From an uncultured Eubacterium sp. (GTDB lineage: Bacteria; Bacillota; Clostridia; Lachnospirales; Lachnospiraceae): 32,814 nucleotides of DNA. Shown here piece by piece: positions 22,418 to 31,160 of this stretch. The first letter of the stretch is position 1. Each line of letters starts with the position of its first letter. The stretch is from the NCBI GenBank assembly GCA_905236235.1, contig CAJOPA010000021.1, forward strand, positions 1-32,814. Direction: 5' to 3'. Position numbers and translations under genes: made by a program. Below the pieces are notes generated by a model. The model saw only the letters and a program-made list of their open reading frames with translations, did no database searches and was not told the origin of the DNA.

Positions 22418-23449
22418 ATGAAGAAGAATTGGTTAAGTATGTTGCTTGTGCTTGCCATGACGGCATCTTTGTTTGCCGGCTGCGGAAATGCTGCAGACGA
22501 GACACAGGATGTTGCGCAGGAGAGCGGCGCGGCGACGACAGAGGAAGCACAGGAAGGAAACGACACGGCTTCTGCAGATGCAGCCATCACCGTGACGGAC
22601 ATGAGCGGAGCAACCATTACGCTCTCTGAGCCCGCAACGCGGATCGTTGCCCTGACGGCAGCGGATTGTGAGATCCTGTATGCGCTTGGTGCAGGGGATG
22701 CACTTGTCGGCCGCGGAGAGTATTGCGATTATCCGGCAGAGGTACTGGACGTGGAAGCTGTACAGTCCGGCGCGGACACCAATATTGAGCAGATCATCGC
22801 ACTTGAGCCGCAGGTTGTGCTTATGGGCACCATGGCACAGACCGAGGAGCAGGTACAGGCTTTAAGAGATGCCGGGATTGAGGTTGTTGTCAGTGATGCA
22901 CAGGATATCGAGGGTGTTTATACCGCCATTGAGATGATCGGTGCACTGATGGCAAAGGATGCCGAGGCTGAGGCGCTTGTAAGCAGCATGAAGGCTACTT
23001 TTGATGAGCTGGCAGAAAAGTCCACGGGTGACGGTTCCGAAACCGTATACTTTGAGGTTTCTCCGTTGGAGTATGGTCTGTGGGCAGCCGGCAGCGGCAC
23101 CTTTATGGATGAGATCGCAACCATGCTCGGACTGACCAACGCCTTCGCAGATGTGGAAGGCTGGGGCGAGATCTCCGAGGAGCAGGTGATCGAGCGTGAT
23201 CCGGATTATATCGTGACCATCAGCATGTACTTTGGCGAAGGTCCCACACCGGTAGAGGAGATCCTCTCCAGAAGCGGTTGGGAAAATGTAGCAGCCGTAG
23301 CCAATGAAAAGATCTTAAACCTGCAGGACAATGAGCTGTCCAGACCGGGTCCGAGACTTGCGGACGGCGCACAAATGTTGTACGATTTTGTATATGGCAG
23401 TGCGTCCGATGAGGCGCAGGAAGCCGAAGAGGCTGATGATGCGGCATAG
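22418..23449 (+). CDS. btuF: Cobalamin ABC transporter substrate-binding lipoprotein (BtuF-like)
   Basis: Extracellular binding lipoprotein of 343 aa for B12-type uptake. The lipobox is SLFAGC with lipidated C22. An Ala/Glu-rich linker leads to a helical-backbone (class III) binding fold: ITVTDMSGATITL, RIVALTAADCEILYALGAGD, a QIIALEPQVVLMG segment, and WENVAAVANEKILNL near the end. In-frame ATGs at 22346 (inside the terminator hairpin) and 22409 are upstream. ATG 22418 has AAAGGG about 9 nt before it and starts the signal peptide, so it is preferred. The cobalamin riboswitch directly upstream assigns the substrate class; the sequence alone would also fit siderophore binding. The tail is acidic. 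Confidence 0.88.
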   Translation: MKKNWLSMLLVLAMTASLFAGCGNAADETQDVAQESGAATTEEAQEGNDTASADAAITVTDMSGATITLSEPATRIVALTAADCEILYALGAGDALVGRGEYCDYPAEVLDVEAVQSGADTNIEQIIALEPQVVLMGTMAQTEEQVQALRDAGIEVVVSDAQDIEGVYTAIEMIGALMAKDAEAEALVSSMKATFDELAEKSTGDGSETVYFEVSPLEYGLWAAGSGTFMDEIATMLGLTNAFADVEGWGEISEEQVIERDPDYIVTISMYFGEGPTPVEEILSRSGWENVAAVANEKILNLQDNELSRPGPRLADGAQMLYDFVYGSASDEAQEAEEADDAA

Positions 23450-23510
23450 GCGCGATCGCAGAGCCTGATGCGGTATCGATCCGCGAAATAAGACAGACAG
23501 GAGCGCAAAA

Positions 23511-24548
23511 ATGAAAAGATCCGGCGGTTTTACAATACGAACCCGATTGATTTTGATGCTCCTTACTGTTGCGGTATTTTTATTATGTATGTGTGTCGGT
23601 AGTGTTACCATTCCGCTCGGGGAGACCGTGGAGGTCCTCCGCAATGCGGCGCGCGGACTTGCGCAGTCCGCGGAGGGTAACGCTGCCGATATTTTATTGT
23701 CCGTGCGCATCCCCCGCGTCTTATGTGTGGCGCTGGTGGGGGCGGCCCTGTCCATCAGCGGTGTAGTCATGCAGGGGTTGTTAAAAAATCCTTTGGCAGA
23801 CGGCTCCACCATGGGTGTATCGGCGGCGGCAAGCCTGGGGGCGGTGGTTTCCATGGCATTCGGCATCACGCTTCCGGCGCTTCCTTTATCCGGCACCATG
23901 GGCATGGCGATCCTGTTTGCATTTTTATCGCTCCTGTTGATCCTTTCCCTGGCCTATCGACTGGATGCGTCGCTCTCGACGAATACGATCATCCTGATCG
24001 GTGTGATTTTTTCCATGTTTGTCAGTTCGATTTCGAATCTCATCATTACCTTTGCAGGGGAAAAGGTCAAGACCATTACGTTTTGGACGTTGGGATCTTT
24101 GCAGGGGAGCAGTTACAAAAATGCCTGGATTCTGTTTGTTTTTCTTGTGATCTGCGGGGGGATCATGCTGACGATGGCCGAGGAGCTTAATGCCTTTGCT
24201 GTGGGCGAGGATAATGCCAGGACCATCGGCGTTAACGTGCGCAGGGTCAAGCTTCTTGCACTTATCAGCGTCAGCATTTTGGTAGGCGTCTGCGTATCCA
24301 TCGGCGGCAACATTGCTTTTGTCGGCCTGGCCACACCGCACATTCTGCGGCCTTTTACCGGCGCGAATCATAAACGACTGCTTCCGGCATCTTTATACGG
24401 TGGGGCGATCTTTTTGATGCTGGCGGACCTTGTGGGACGGGTGATCCTGCGCCCCAGGGAGCTTCCGATCGGCGTGGTGACCTCCATGGTGGGAACGCTG
24501 GTATTTTTGAGCGTCTTTTATAAGGGAAGAAAGGGGGCAAAAGAATGA
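23511..24548 (+). CDS. btuC: Cobalamin ABC transporter permease (BtuC/FecCD family)
   Basis: Polytopic permease of 345 aa with about ten transmembrane segments. FecCD-family landmarks are present: RIPRVLCVALVGAALSISGV near residue 62, the GLLKNPLADGSTMGVSAAAS segment, and GNIAFVGLATPHILRPFTGA, which carries the cytoplasmic coupling helix. It follows the binding-protein gene by 61 nt with a CAGGAG ribosome-binding site and overlaps the ATPase by 4 nt (ATGA). It should form a dimer with the downstream ATPase and import the ligand presented by the lipoprotein. Confidence 0.92.
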   Translation: MKRSGGFTIRTRLILMLLTVAVFLLCMCVGSVTIPLGETVEVLRNAARGLAQSAEGNAADILLSVRIPRVLCVALVGAALSISGVVMQGLLKNPLADGSTMGVSAAASLGAVVSMAFGITLPALPLSGTMGMAILFAFLSLLLILSLAYRLDASLSTNTIILIGVIFSMFVSSISNLIITFAGEKVKTITFWTLGSLQGSSYKNAWILFVFLVICGGIMLTMAEELNAFAVGEDNARTIGVNVRRVKLLALISVSILVGVCVSIGGNIAFVGLATPHILRPFTGANHKRLLPASLYGGAIFLMLADLVGRVILRPRELPIGVVTSMVGTLVFLSVFYKGRKGAKE

Positions 24549-25306
24549 TCGAAGTGAAGGATCTGTCGGTTGCCTTCGGGGAGCGCAGCGTGTTGCGCTC
24601 GGTTTCTTTCCGTGTGGAGGACGATGACTGGCTCATGATCGTGGGGCCGAACGGCGCAGGGAAATCTACCATTGTAAACGCGCTTTCCAAAGGGGTATAC
24701 TATCAGGGAGAGATCCGGGTGGACGGGCAGGATATTGCCGAGATGAAGCCCAGGGCGCTGGCGCACAAGATCGGCGTGCTCAGGCAGAGTCATTCGGTGG
24801 GATACGGGTTCCTCACGGAGGAAGTGATCCGCCTGGGATGCTACAGCCATCGCACCCTGTTTTCCGCGGGCGAAAAGGACAGTGAAAAATGTTTTCGCGA
24901 AGCGGTGGAAGCGACGGGGATGGAGCCGTATCTCGCACAGCCCGTGACCACGCTTTCCGGAGGTGAGATGCAAAGAGCATTCCTTGCGCAACTTTTTGCG
25001 CAGGATCCGGAGATGCTGATTTTGGATGAGCCGACGAATCATCTGGATCTGCGCTACCAAAAGCAGATCTTTGCCCTGGTGGAGGCGTGGCGCAAGAAAA
25101 AGAAAGGCGCCGTGATCTCCGTGGTTCATGATCTCAGCATGGCGCGGTTGTACGGGACGAAAGTCCTTTTGTTGGACGCCGGGCAAGTGGTTGCCTGCGG
25201 AGAAAAGGAAGAGGTGCTCGCTCCGCAGTATATCAATCGGGTCTACGATATGGACGTGGGCGCCTGGATGCGTAATCTTTATGAAATCTGGAAAGAAGGG
25301 GAATAA
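24545..25306 (+). CDS. btuD: Cobalamin ABC transporter ATP-binding protein (BtuD-like)
   Basis: ATPase of 253 aa. Walker A GPNGAGKST at 34-42, signature LSGGE at 137-141, Walker B LILDEP at 158-163 followed by TNHLD, and H-loop His at 195 (VVHDLSM). All elements are intact. It belongs to the FepC/BtuD family of binding-protein-dependent importers and is translationally coupled to the permease. The sirtuin gene begins only 2 nt after its stop. Confidence 0.92.
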   Translation: MIEVKDLSVAFGERSVLRSVSFRVEDDDWLMIVGPNGAGKSTIVNALSKGVYYQGEIRVDGQDIAEMKPRALAHKIGVLRQSHSVGYGFLTEEVIRLGCYSHRTLFSAGEKDSEKCFREAVEATGMEPYLAQPVTTLSGGEMQRAFLAQLFAQDPEMLILDEPTNHLDLRYQKQIFALVEAWRKKKKGAVISVVHDLSMARLYGTKVLLLDAGQVVACGEKEEVLAPQYINRVYDMDVGAWMRNLYEIWKEGE

Positions 25307-25308
25307 CG

Positions 25309-26028
25309 ATGGATCAGTTACAAACGTTGCAGCATTGGGTGGATGAAAGTCAAAGGATCGTATTTTTCGGTGGGGCCGGCGTGTCCACGGAGAGTGGGAT
25401 CCCGGATTTTCGAAGCGTGGACGGATTGTACAATCAAAAATATGACTATCCGCCGGAGACGATCTTGAGTCATACGTTTTTTATGAAAAAACCGGACGAG
25501 TTTTACCGTTTCTATCGCGACAAGATGCTGTGCCTGGACGCGGAGCCCAATACGGCGCACAAGCAGCTTGCGCGGCTGGAGGAAGTCGGGAAACTCACGG
25601 CGGTGGTGACGCAAAATATTGACGGGCTGCATCAGGCAGCCGGGAGCAAGCGGGTGTATGAACTGCACGGTAGCGTCCTTCGTAATTATTGCATGCAGTG
25701 TGGGAAGCCCTATGCTGTGGAGGATATCGTAAACGGCAGCGGCATTCCGAAGTGCGCCTGCGGCGGTATGATCAAGCCGGATGTGGTGCTTTACGAGGAG
25801 GGGCTCGATGATGGCGTGATCTCGGGCGCGGTGCAGGCGATCCGCGAGGCGGACATGCTGATCATCGCGGGGACGTCTTTGGTGGTCTATCCGGCAGCGG
25901 GACTTGTGAACTACTATCGCGGCAACCGTCTGGTGATCATCAATCGAAGTATCACGCCGATGGATCAGGATGCGGATCTTGTGATCTCCGGGAGCGTGGG
26001 AGAAGTGCTGGGGAGTCTTCGGATCTAA
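25309..26028 (+). CDS. cobB: Sirtuin, NAD-dependent protein deacylase
   Basis: Sir2-family enzyme of 239 aa. NAD-binding GAGVSTESGIPDFRS (22-36), TQNIDGLH (101-108), catalytic H120 in ELHGS, a zinc site with C128, C131, C149 and C151, GTSLVVYPAAG, and the INRS motif near the C-terminus are all present. It removes acyl groups from lysines, coupled to NAD cleavage. It lies 2 nt after the BtuD-like gene, under the cobalamin riboswitch. CobB of Salmonella was named for a bypass role in cobalamin synthesis, so the placement may be more than chance, but no corrin-synthesis gene is nearby. AAGGGG at 25296-25301 is its ribosome-binding site. Confidence 0.94.
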   Translation: MDQLQTLQHWVDESQRIVFFGGAGVSTESGIPDFRSVDGLYNQKYDYPPETILSHTFFMKKPDEFYRFYRDKMLCLDAEPNTAHKQLARLEEVGKLTAVVTQNIDGLHQAAGSKRVYELHGSVLRNYCMQCGKPYAVEDIVNGSGIPKCACGGMIKPDVVLYEEGLDDGVISGAVQAIREADMLIIAGTSLVVYPAAGLVNYYRGNRLVIINRSITPMDQDADLVISGSVGEVLGSLRI

Positions 26029-26053
26029 AATGAGACATATGCGGGGATTTGAG

Positions 26054-27913
26054 ATGATGAAAAAACAAAGACTTTTTTACGGAGCGATGATACTGATGGC
26101 TGGATTATTGGCGGGATGCGCAGGAGCATCTTCTGAGCAAAATAACGTCGATCTCTCGACAGCAGCGGCGCCGGACGTGGAGGTAGAGGCGCTGTCCGGG
26201 ATCCCGGAGGACTTTATGACCGGTGCGGACCTTTCTTCCTATATCGCAGAGAAGGAAAGCGGCGTAACGTACTATGATTTTGAGGGGAATGCGCTGGATG
26301 ATGCGGGATTTTTCAAGCTTCTGGCAGACGGTGGCGTGAACTATGTGCGTATTCGTTTGTGGAATGACCCCACGGATGACAAGGGGCATACCTACGGCGG
26401 AGGACATTGTGATCTGGATACGGTCACGGAGCTCGGGAAGCTTGCCACACAAGCCGGCATGAAGGTGCTTCTTGATTTTCATTACTCCGATTTTTGGGCA
26501 GATCCCGGCAAGCAAAAGGCGCCGAAGGCGTGGGACGGCATGGCGCACGAAGACATGGCGCAGGCGCTGTATGATTTTACAAAGGAATCCCTGCAGCATC
26601 TGCTTGCGGAAGGCGTGGACGTAGGGATGGTCCAGATCGGAAATGAGATCACCAACGGCCTTTGCGGGACGAGCTATCACCATCTGATGACGGAGCTTTT
26701 AAGCGCCGGCAGCAAGGCGGTGCGGGAAGTGGCCGCAGAGGAAGAGCGGGAGATTTTGATCGCGGTGCACTATACGAATCCCGAAGAGGAAAACTACGGA
26801 GAATATGCGGATTATCTGGACCGTTACGGCGTGGACTATGATGTTTTTGCATCCTCCTACTATCCTTACTGGCACGGCACGCTTGAGAATCTCACGGCGC
26901 AGCTTGCCCTGGTGGCGGACACCTACGGCAAAAAGGTCATGGTTGCGGAGACGTCTTATGTGCATACTCTGACGGACTATGACGGGGCTGCCAATACGGA
27001 GAGCGCGGAAAAGGGCTTTGATACCTTTGATTATGATATATCCGCGCAGGGACAGATCGATGAAGTGCGCGCCGTGATGCAGGCAGTACTTGCCGTGGGT
27101 GAGGCGGGTATCGGCGTATGCTATTGGGAGCCGGCATGGATCCCGGTCAGTGTCTATGATGAGACGAGCGCGGACGCGGCGCAGGTATTTGCGCACAATC
27201 AGGAGATCTGGGAGACGATCGGATCCGGTTGGGCGACGTCCTATGCAGGAGCGTATGATAAGGATGCTGCGCTCTATTACGGTGGCAGCGCTGTGGATAA
27301 CGAGGCGTGGTTTACGGCAGACGGACATCCCCTGTCTTCCGTGAATACCTATAAGTACATTCGCGAGGGCGCAACCCTGGGCGAAGGCTACAGCCGCATG
27401 GAGGCAGAACCCGTGCCGGAGGTGGAGGAGGTCTCCTCCGATCTGCCGGGAGGAGCGGTGAATCTTCTTGCCAACCCCGGATTTGAGGAGGAAACGGCGT
27501 GGGAGATCCATAACCTTACAGGAGAGGCCTGCGCCATTGAGGATGATACCAACAACGTATTAAATGGGGAATACTGCCTGAAATTCTGGGACAATGTGGA
27601 TTTCACCTTCATTGTGACGCAAACGGTTACGCTGGATGCCGGCACCTATCATTACGGCGGCTGGTTTGAAGGCGGCGATTGCGGTGACAGCGCGCGGCTT
27701 GCCTTGTTTGCAACGACGGGAGAAGTGACGGATAACATAGACGAAGCGGAGTACACGGCAGACACGACAGCACAGGGCTGGCGGACTTGGGACAACCCGG
27801 AACTTCTCATGGAGATCGTAGAGGACGTCACGGAAGTAACGGTCGGTGTGTTTGTACAGGCTCCTGCCGGCGGGTGGGGCGCTTTTGATGATCTGTATTT
27901 GTACAAAGAATAG
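26054..27913 (+). CDS. Arabinogalactan endo-beta-1,4-galactanase (GH53) lipoprotein
   Basis: Extracellular glycoside hydrolase of 619 aa. The lipobox is GLLAGC with lipidated C22. The GH53 TIM barrel spans about 54-420, with VNYVRIRLWNDP, MKVLLDFHYSDFWADPGKQ, acid/base E198 in QIGNEITNG and nucleophile E299 in MVAETSY. A C-terminal jelly-roll-type module (about 475-619, NLLANPGFEEETAWEIHN to WGAFDDLYLYKE) probably binds carbohydrate. It should cut pectic galactan. In-frame ATG 26030 has no ribosome-binding site, whereas ATG 26054 (or the next ATG, 26057) has GGGGA about 8 nt upstream. No promoter or terminator is seen between it and the sirtuin, so it may be read from the riboswitch operon. 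Confidence 0.93.
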   Translation: MMKKQRLFYGAMILMAGLLAGCAGASSEQNNVDLSTAAAPDVEVEALSGIPEDFMTGADLSSYIAEKESGVTYYDFEGNALDDAGFFKLLADGGVNYVRIRLWNDPTDDKGHTYGGGHCDLDTVTELGKLATQAGMKVLLDFHYSDFWADPGKQKAPKAWDGMAHEDMAQALYDFTKESLQHLLAEGVDVGMVQIGNEITNGLCGTSYHHLMTELLSAGSKAVREVAAEEEREILIAVHYTNPEEENYGEYADYLDRYGVDYDVFASSYYPYWHGTLENLTAQLALVADTYGKKVMVAETSYVHTLTDYDGAANTESAEKGFDTFDYDISAQGQIDEVRAVMQAVLAVGEAGIGVCYWEPAWIPVSVYDETSADAAQVFAHNQEIWETIGSGWATSYAGAYDKDAALYYGGSAVDNEAWFTADGHPLSSVNTYKYIREGATLGEGYSRMEAEPVPEVEEVSSDLPGGAVNLLANPGFEEETAWEIHNLTGEACAIEDDTNNVLNGEYCLKFWDNVDFTFIVTQTVTLDAGTYHYGGWFEGGDCGDSARLALFATTGEVTDNIDEAEYTADTTAQGWRTWDNPELLMEIVEDVTEVTVGVFVQAPAGGWGAFDDLYLYKE

Positions 27914-27924
27914 AGAAAAAGCCC

Positions 27925-27953
27925 TTGAAAACACGCGGAAAATATGATATTAT
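27925..27953 (+). promoter_or_regulatory. Promoter of rpsF-ssb-rpsR
   Basis: TTGAAA (27925-27930), a 17-nt spacer and TATTAT (27948-27953). The 70-nt leader holds a 7-bp hairpin (27984-27990 with 27996-28002) before the AAGGAGG ribosome-binding site. An S6:S18 autoregulatory motif is possible here, but I could not recognise its CCG signature. Confidence 0.65.
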
Positions 27954-28031
27954 ACCGATTCGTGATATATATTTTTATCCTTGCTCCCTTCCTGAAAGGG
28001 GGCCATCAGACCATAAGGAGGTACGATAAGC

Positions 28032-28319
28032 ATGAACAAGTATGAATTGGCAGTTGTTCTGAATGCGAAGATCGAAGACGAAGCCAGAGAAGCAACCTTG
28101 GAAAAGGTAAAGGATCTGGTTGCCCGTTTCGGCGGTACCATCTCTGACATCGAGGAGGCAGGCAAGAAGAAGCTTGCTTACGAGATCCAGAAGATGCCGG
28201 AAGGGTATTACTACTTCGTTCACTTCGAGGCAGAGTCCACAGCTCCCGCTGAGATCGAGAGCCGTATGCGCATCATGGACAACGTTCTCAGATATTTGTG
28301 CGTAAGTCAGGACGCATAA
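28032..28319 (+). CDS. rpsF: 30S ribosomal protein S6
   Basis: Ribosomal protein S6 of 95 aa, the usual bacterial length: MNKYELAVVLNAKI at the start, then GGTISDIEEAGKKKLAYEIQ and EGYYYFVHFEAE, ending RIMDNVLRYLCVSQ. It binds S18 and 16S rRNA in the small-subunit platform. ATAAGGAGG lies 12 nt upstream of the start. It is first of the conserved rpsF-ssb-rpsR operon. Confidence 0.97.
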   Translation: MNKYELAVVLNAKIEDEAREATLEKVKDLVARFGGTISDIEEAGKKKLAYEIQKMPEGYYYFVHFEAESTAPAEIESRMRIMDNVLRYLCVSQDA

Positions 28320-28341
28320 ATAACAGAAAGGAAAAGGAAGT

Positions 28342-28782
28342 ATGAATAAAGTAATATTGATGGGGCGGTTAACGAGAGATCCGGATGTTCGGTATTCTCA
28401 GGGCGAGAATCCCATGGCGGTTGCAAGATATTCGATCGCGGTGGATCGCCGTGTAAAGAGAGAAGGCAGACCGGATGCGGACTTCATTAACTGTGTGTCG
28501 TTCGGAAAGCAGGGCGAATTCGTTGAGAAATACCTTCGCAAGGGAACGAAGGTGGTTGTAGAAGGCGAGCTGCAGAATGACAATTATACCAATAAGGACG
28601 GCAATATGGTTTATGGCATGCAAGTAGCCGTAAGCAATGTGGAATTTGCCGAGAGCAAGAAAGCATCCGATGAGAATGCCGGCGGTGTTGGCTCCTTCGG
28701 CGCAGGCGCAGGCAATGCTGCACCCAGCGATGGTTTTATCAACATTCCGGACTCTGTGGATGATGAACTTCCCTTTGAATAG
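28342..28782 (+). CDS. ssb: Single-stranded DNA-binding protein
   Basis: SSB of 146 aa. The OB-fold spans residues 1-105 ([58 protein letters not shown]). A Gly/Ala-rich linker and the conserved acidic tip DDELPFE, which recruits replication and repair partners, follow. It sits between rpsF and rpsR as in most Firmicutes. Confidence 0.97.
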   Translation: MNKVILMGRLTRDPDVRYSQGENPMAVARYSIAVDRRVKREGRPDADFINCVSFGKQGEFVEKYLRKGTKVVVEGELQNDNYTNKDGNMVYGMQVAVSNVEFAESKKASDENAGGVGSFGAGAGNAAPSDGFINIPDSVDDELPFE

Positions 28783-28811
28783 GGAGCGTGAAACCTACAG
28801 GAGGTAGAAAA

Positions 28812-29072
28812 ATGGCTTATGATAAAGCAGGCAGACCCGATTCTCCGATGAAGAGAAAAGGCGGACGCAGAAGAAAAAAAGTTTGCGTATTCTGCGGTAA
28901 AGACAATGTGATCGATTACAAGGATACCGCAAAGCTTAGAAAGTATGTTTCCGAGAGAGGCAAGATCCTCCCGAGAAGAATCACAGGAAACTGCGCAAAG
29001 CACCAGAGAGAGATGACCGTTGCCATCAAGAGAGCACGTCACCTGGCACTGATGCCCTACGTACAGGACTAG
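28812..29072 (+). CDS. rpsR: 30S ribosomal protein S18
   Basis: Ribosomal protein S18 of 86 aa: [20 protein letters not shown] with two Cys (CVFC), [20 protein letters not shown], and [20 protein letters not shown] with a third Cys. The start ATG 28812 has ACAGGAGG 8 nt upstream; an in-frame ATG at 28788 lacks a site. The CVFC pair suggests a Cys-containing S18 variant that may bind zinc. It is last in the rpsF operon and is followed by a terminator. Confidence 0.96.
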   Translation: MAYDKAGRPDSPMKRKGGRRRKKVCVFCGKDNVIDYKDTAKLRKYVSERGKILPRRITGNCAKHQREMTVAIKRARHLALMPYVQD

Positions 29073-29126
29073 GCTCTGTATAGCGATGAAGCACCGTAAA
29101 CGAGAGAGATCGTTTGTATAGGTAGG

Positions 29127-29181
29127 AGGACAGAGGCCAAGCCACAGGGATGACCGGTGGCGGGGCCGCTGTCCTTTTTTA
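29127..29181 (+). terminator. Long compound terminator after rpsR
   Basis: Nested stems GGACAG/CTGTCC (29128-29133 with 29169-29174), GGCC/GGCC and GCCAC/GTGGC with an 11-nt apical loop, followed by six T. It closes the rpsF-ssb-rpsR operon. Confidence 0.8.
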
Positions 29182-29198
29182 TCAGGGGGGGAAGACAG

Positions 29199-29591
29199 AT
29201 GAGAGAAGATACGATTTATGCATCCGGCCGGATTAGGGGATGCGGGTCCATATTGTTATTTATTCATTTGGTTGTAGGAATTTTAATGATTATATTCGGA
29301 GCCTACCAGTGCTTTATTATAGGGAATTATTCGGGGAGTATTCTTGGCGCGATGCCGGGGATTGCAATGGCCATTGGTGGACTTGTTTTCATTTTTTTCG
29401 GTTATGTAATGTATGTTATTTTACATTCGATAGCGACCGTGATTGAAAACACGGATAAAACATCTGTTGTTATGGCATTAAATGACATCAATGAGACTTT
29501 GGCAAAGTTGAAAACAGGCGCAAAAGATGAAAAGGATGCGCTTATTGAGCAGGCTGTGAAGACTGTTGCCGAAATGCAGGATAAACAGTAA
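29199..29591 (+). CDS. Small membrane protein of unknown function
   Basis: Protein of 130 aa with two to three hydrophobic segments (residues about 16-40, 47-75), short polar N-terminus (MREDTIYASGRIRGCGSI) and a soluble helical C-terminus (DINETLAKLKTGAKDEKDAL). An in-frame ATG at 29157 lies inside the rpsR terminator. ATG 29199 has GGGGGGGAAG upstream and is preferred. I recognise no family. It precedes the amino-acid symporter by 42 bp on the same strand, with no terminator between, so they may share a transcript. Confidence 0.75.
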   Translation: MREDTIYASGRIRGCGSILLFIHLVVGILMIIFGAYQCFIIGNYSGSILGAMPGIAMAIGGLVFIFFGYVMYVILHSIATVIENTDKTSVVMALNDINETLAKLKTGAKDEKDALIEQAVKTVAEMQDKQ

Positions 29592-29633
29592 TTTTTAATA
29601 TAAAGAATAATTAAAATATTTAGGAGAATGAAA

Positions 29634-31130
29634 ATGTTAGAAACGATAGCAAATATCAATGACGTGGTCAACGGCCTCGTATGGGGATGGCCGGCCCTGA
29701 TCCTTTTGGCATTCGTCGGCGTACTCATGACCATTCTTACCAAATTCTTTCAGGTAAGCCACATTCCCCATTGGATGCACAACACCATCGGTGCGATCTT
29801 TAAGGATAAGCACGTGGTGAAGCATACGGATGACAAATCCATTTCTCAGTTCCAGTCCTTGTGTACCGCGCTGGCGGCAACGGTGGGAACCGGCAATATC
29901 GTCGGCGTCTCCGGCGCCATTCTTGTGGGCGGACCGGGCGCTGTTTTCTGGATGTGGATCATTGCCTTCTTTGGGATGATGACCAATTTTTCGGAGAACG
30001 TGCTGGGTATTTATTACCGCAGAAAAAATGACCGGGGCGAATGGTCCGGCGGTGCAATGTATTACCTTCGCGACGGCCTTGGCGCCAAGAAGGGATGCAA
30101 GCAGATCGGTATGATCCTTGCGGTTCTTTTTTCTGTTTTCTGCGTGATCGCATCCTTCGGTATCGGGAATATGACGCAGGTGAATTCCATTTCCGGCAAT
30201 ATGGAGTCCGTATTCGGGATCCCCACGTGGGTAACGGGTATCGTGATCCTGGCGATCGCAGCGCTGGTTATCATTGGTGGATTAAAGCGTATTGCGGCCG
30301 TAACGGAGAGAATCGTGCCGTTTATGGTGGTTTTATATATGCTGGGAACCATCGTGATCTTCTTTATGAACATCACCACGATCCCCGCGGTTATTGTTGC
30401 GATCTTTAAGGGCGCGTTTGCCATGCAGGCCGTGGGCGGCGGTATCGTCGGTTCCGGTATCAAGCTTGCCGTTGAGCAGGGTATGAAGCGTGGTGTTTTC
30501 TCCAATGAGGCAGGTCTCGGTTCTTCGGTTATGGTGCATTCCAATTCCAACGTTCGCGAGCCGGTGCGCCAGGGTATGTGGGGCATCTTTGAGGTGTTTG
30601 CGGACACGATCATCGTGTGTACGTTAACGGCAGTTTCCGTTCTTTCTTCCGGGATCATCGATCTTAATACCGGTGCGGTGGTGGCAGAGTACGAAGGGAT
30701 CACCAAGGCACAGGTGATGAGCCAGGTATTTACCAATCATTTCGGGTTTGTCGGCGGTGCATTTGTGGCGATCGCCATCATGCTTTTTGCTTTCTCCACG
30801 ACGCTTGGATGGAGCCATTACGGCAGCAAGGCATTTGAGTTCCTTTTCGGCACCAAGGCAACCATCGGTTATAAGATTGTTTTCGTGATTGCGATCTATG
30901 GCGGCGCCGTGATGGGAGACAATCTGGCTTGGGATCTTTCCGATACGTTTAACGGTATGATGATGATCCCGAACTTGATCGGTGTACTTGTTCTTGCACC
31001 GGAGGTAGTGAAGATCACGTCGAACTATGTGGACAGAAAACTAAAGGGCAAGAATGTGGAGCCCATGATGTCCCACTGGCCGGACATTCAGGAGGAGCAC
31101 GCCAAGGAAGTACGCGGCGGCGCGGAATAA
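29634..31130 (+). CDS. Alanine/glycine:cation symporter (AGCS family)
   Basis: Secondary transporter of 498 aa with about eleven transmembrane segments that imports alanine or glycine with Na+ or H+. Family motifs are clear: FQSLCTALAATVGTGNIVGV, GPGAVFWMWIIAFFGMMTNF and GVFSNEAGLGSSVMVHSNSN. Two start codons are available; GGAG at 29623-29626 fits ATG 29634 (8 nt) better than ATG 29628. The family is named AgcS/AlsT/DagA in different species; the exact substrate cannot be told. It may be cotranscribed with the small membrane protein upstream. Confidence 0.95.
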   Translation: MLETIANINDVVNGLVWGWPALILLAFVGVLMTILTKFFQVSHIPHWMHNTIGAIFKDKHVVKHTDDKSISQFQSLCTALAATVGTGNIVGVSGAILVGGPGAVFWMWIIAFFGMMTNFSENVLGIYYRRKNDRGEWSGGAMYYLRDGLGAKKGCKQIGMILAVLFSVFCVIASFGIGNMTQVNSISGNMESVFGIPTWVTGIVILAIAALVIIGGLKRIAAVTERIVPFMVVLYMLGTIVIFFMNITTIPAVIVAIFKGAFAMQAVGGGIVGSGIKLAVEQGMKRGVFSNEAGLGSSVMVHSNSNVREPVRQGMWGIFEVFADTIIVCTLTAVSVLSSGIIDLNTGAVVAEYEGITKAQVMSQVFTNHFGFVGGAFVAIAIMLFAFSTTLGWSHYGSKAFEFLFGTKATIGYKIVFVIAIYGGAVMGDNLAWDLSDTFNGMMMIPNLIGVLVLAPEVVKITSNYVDRKLKGKNVEPMMSHWPDIQEEHAKEVRGGAE

Positions 31131-31160
31131 ATCGCAAAAGGGGTTTGAAAGGGGGAACCT

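Noticed and set aside
29157-29198. Upstream start ATG 29157 for the small membrane protein
   Set aside because: It falls inside the stem of the rpsR terminator; ATG 29199 has a G-rich ribosome-binding site.
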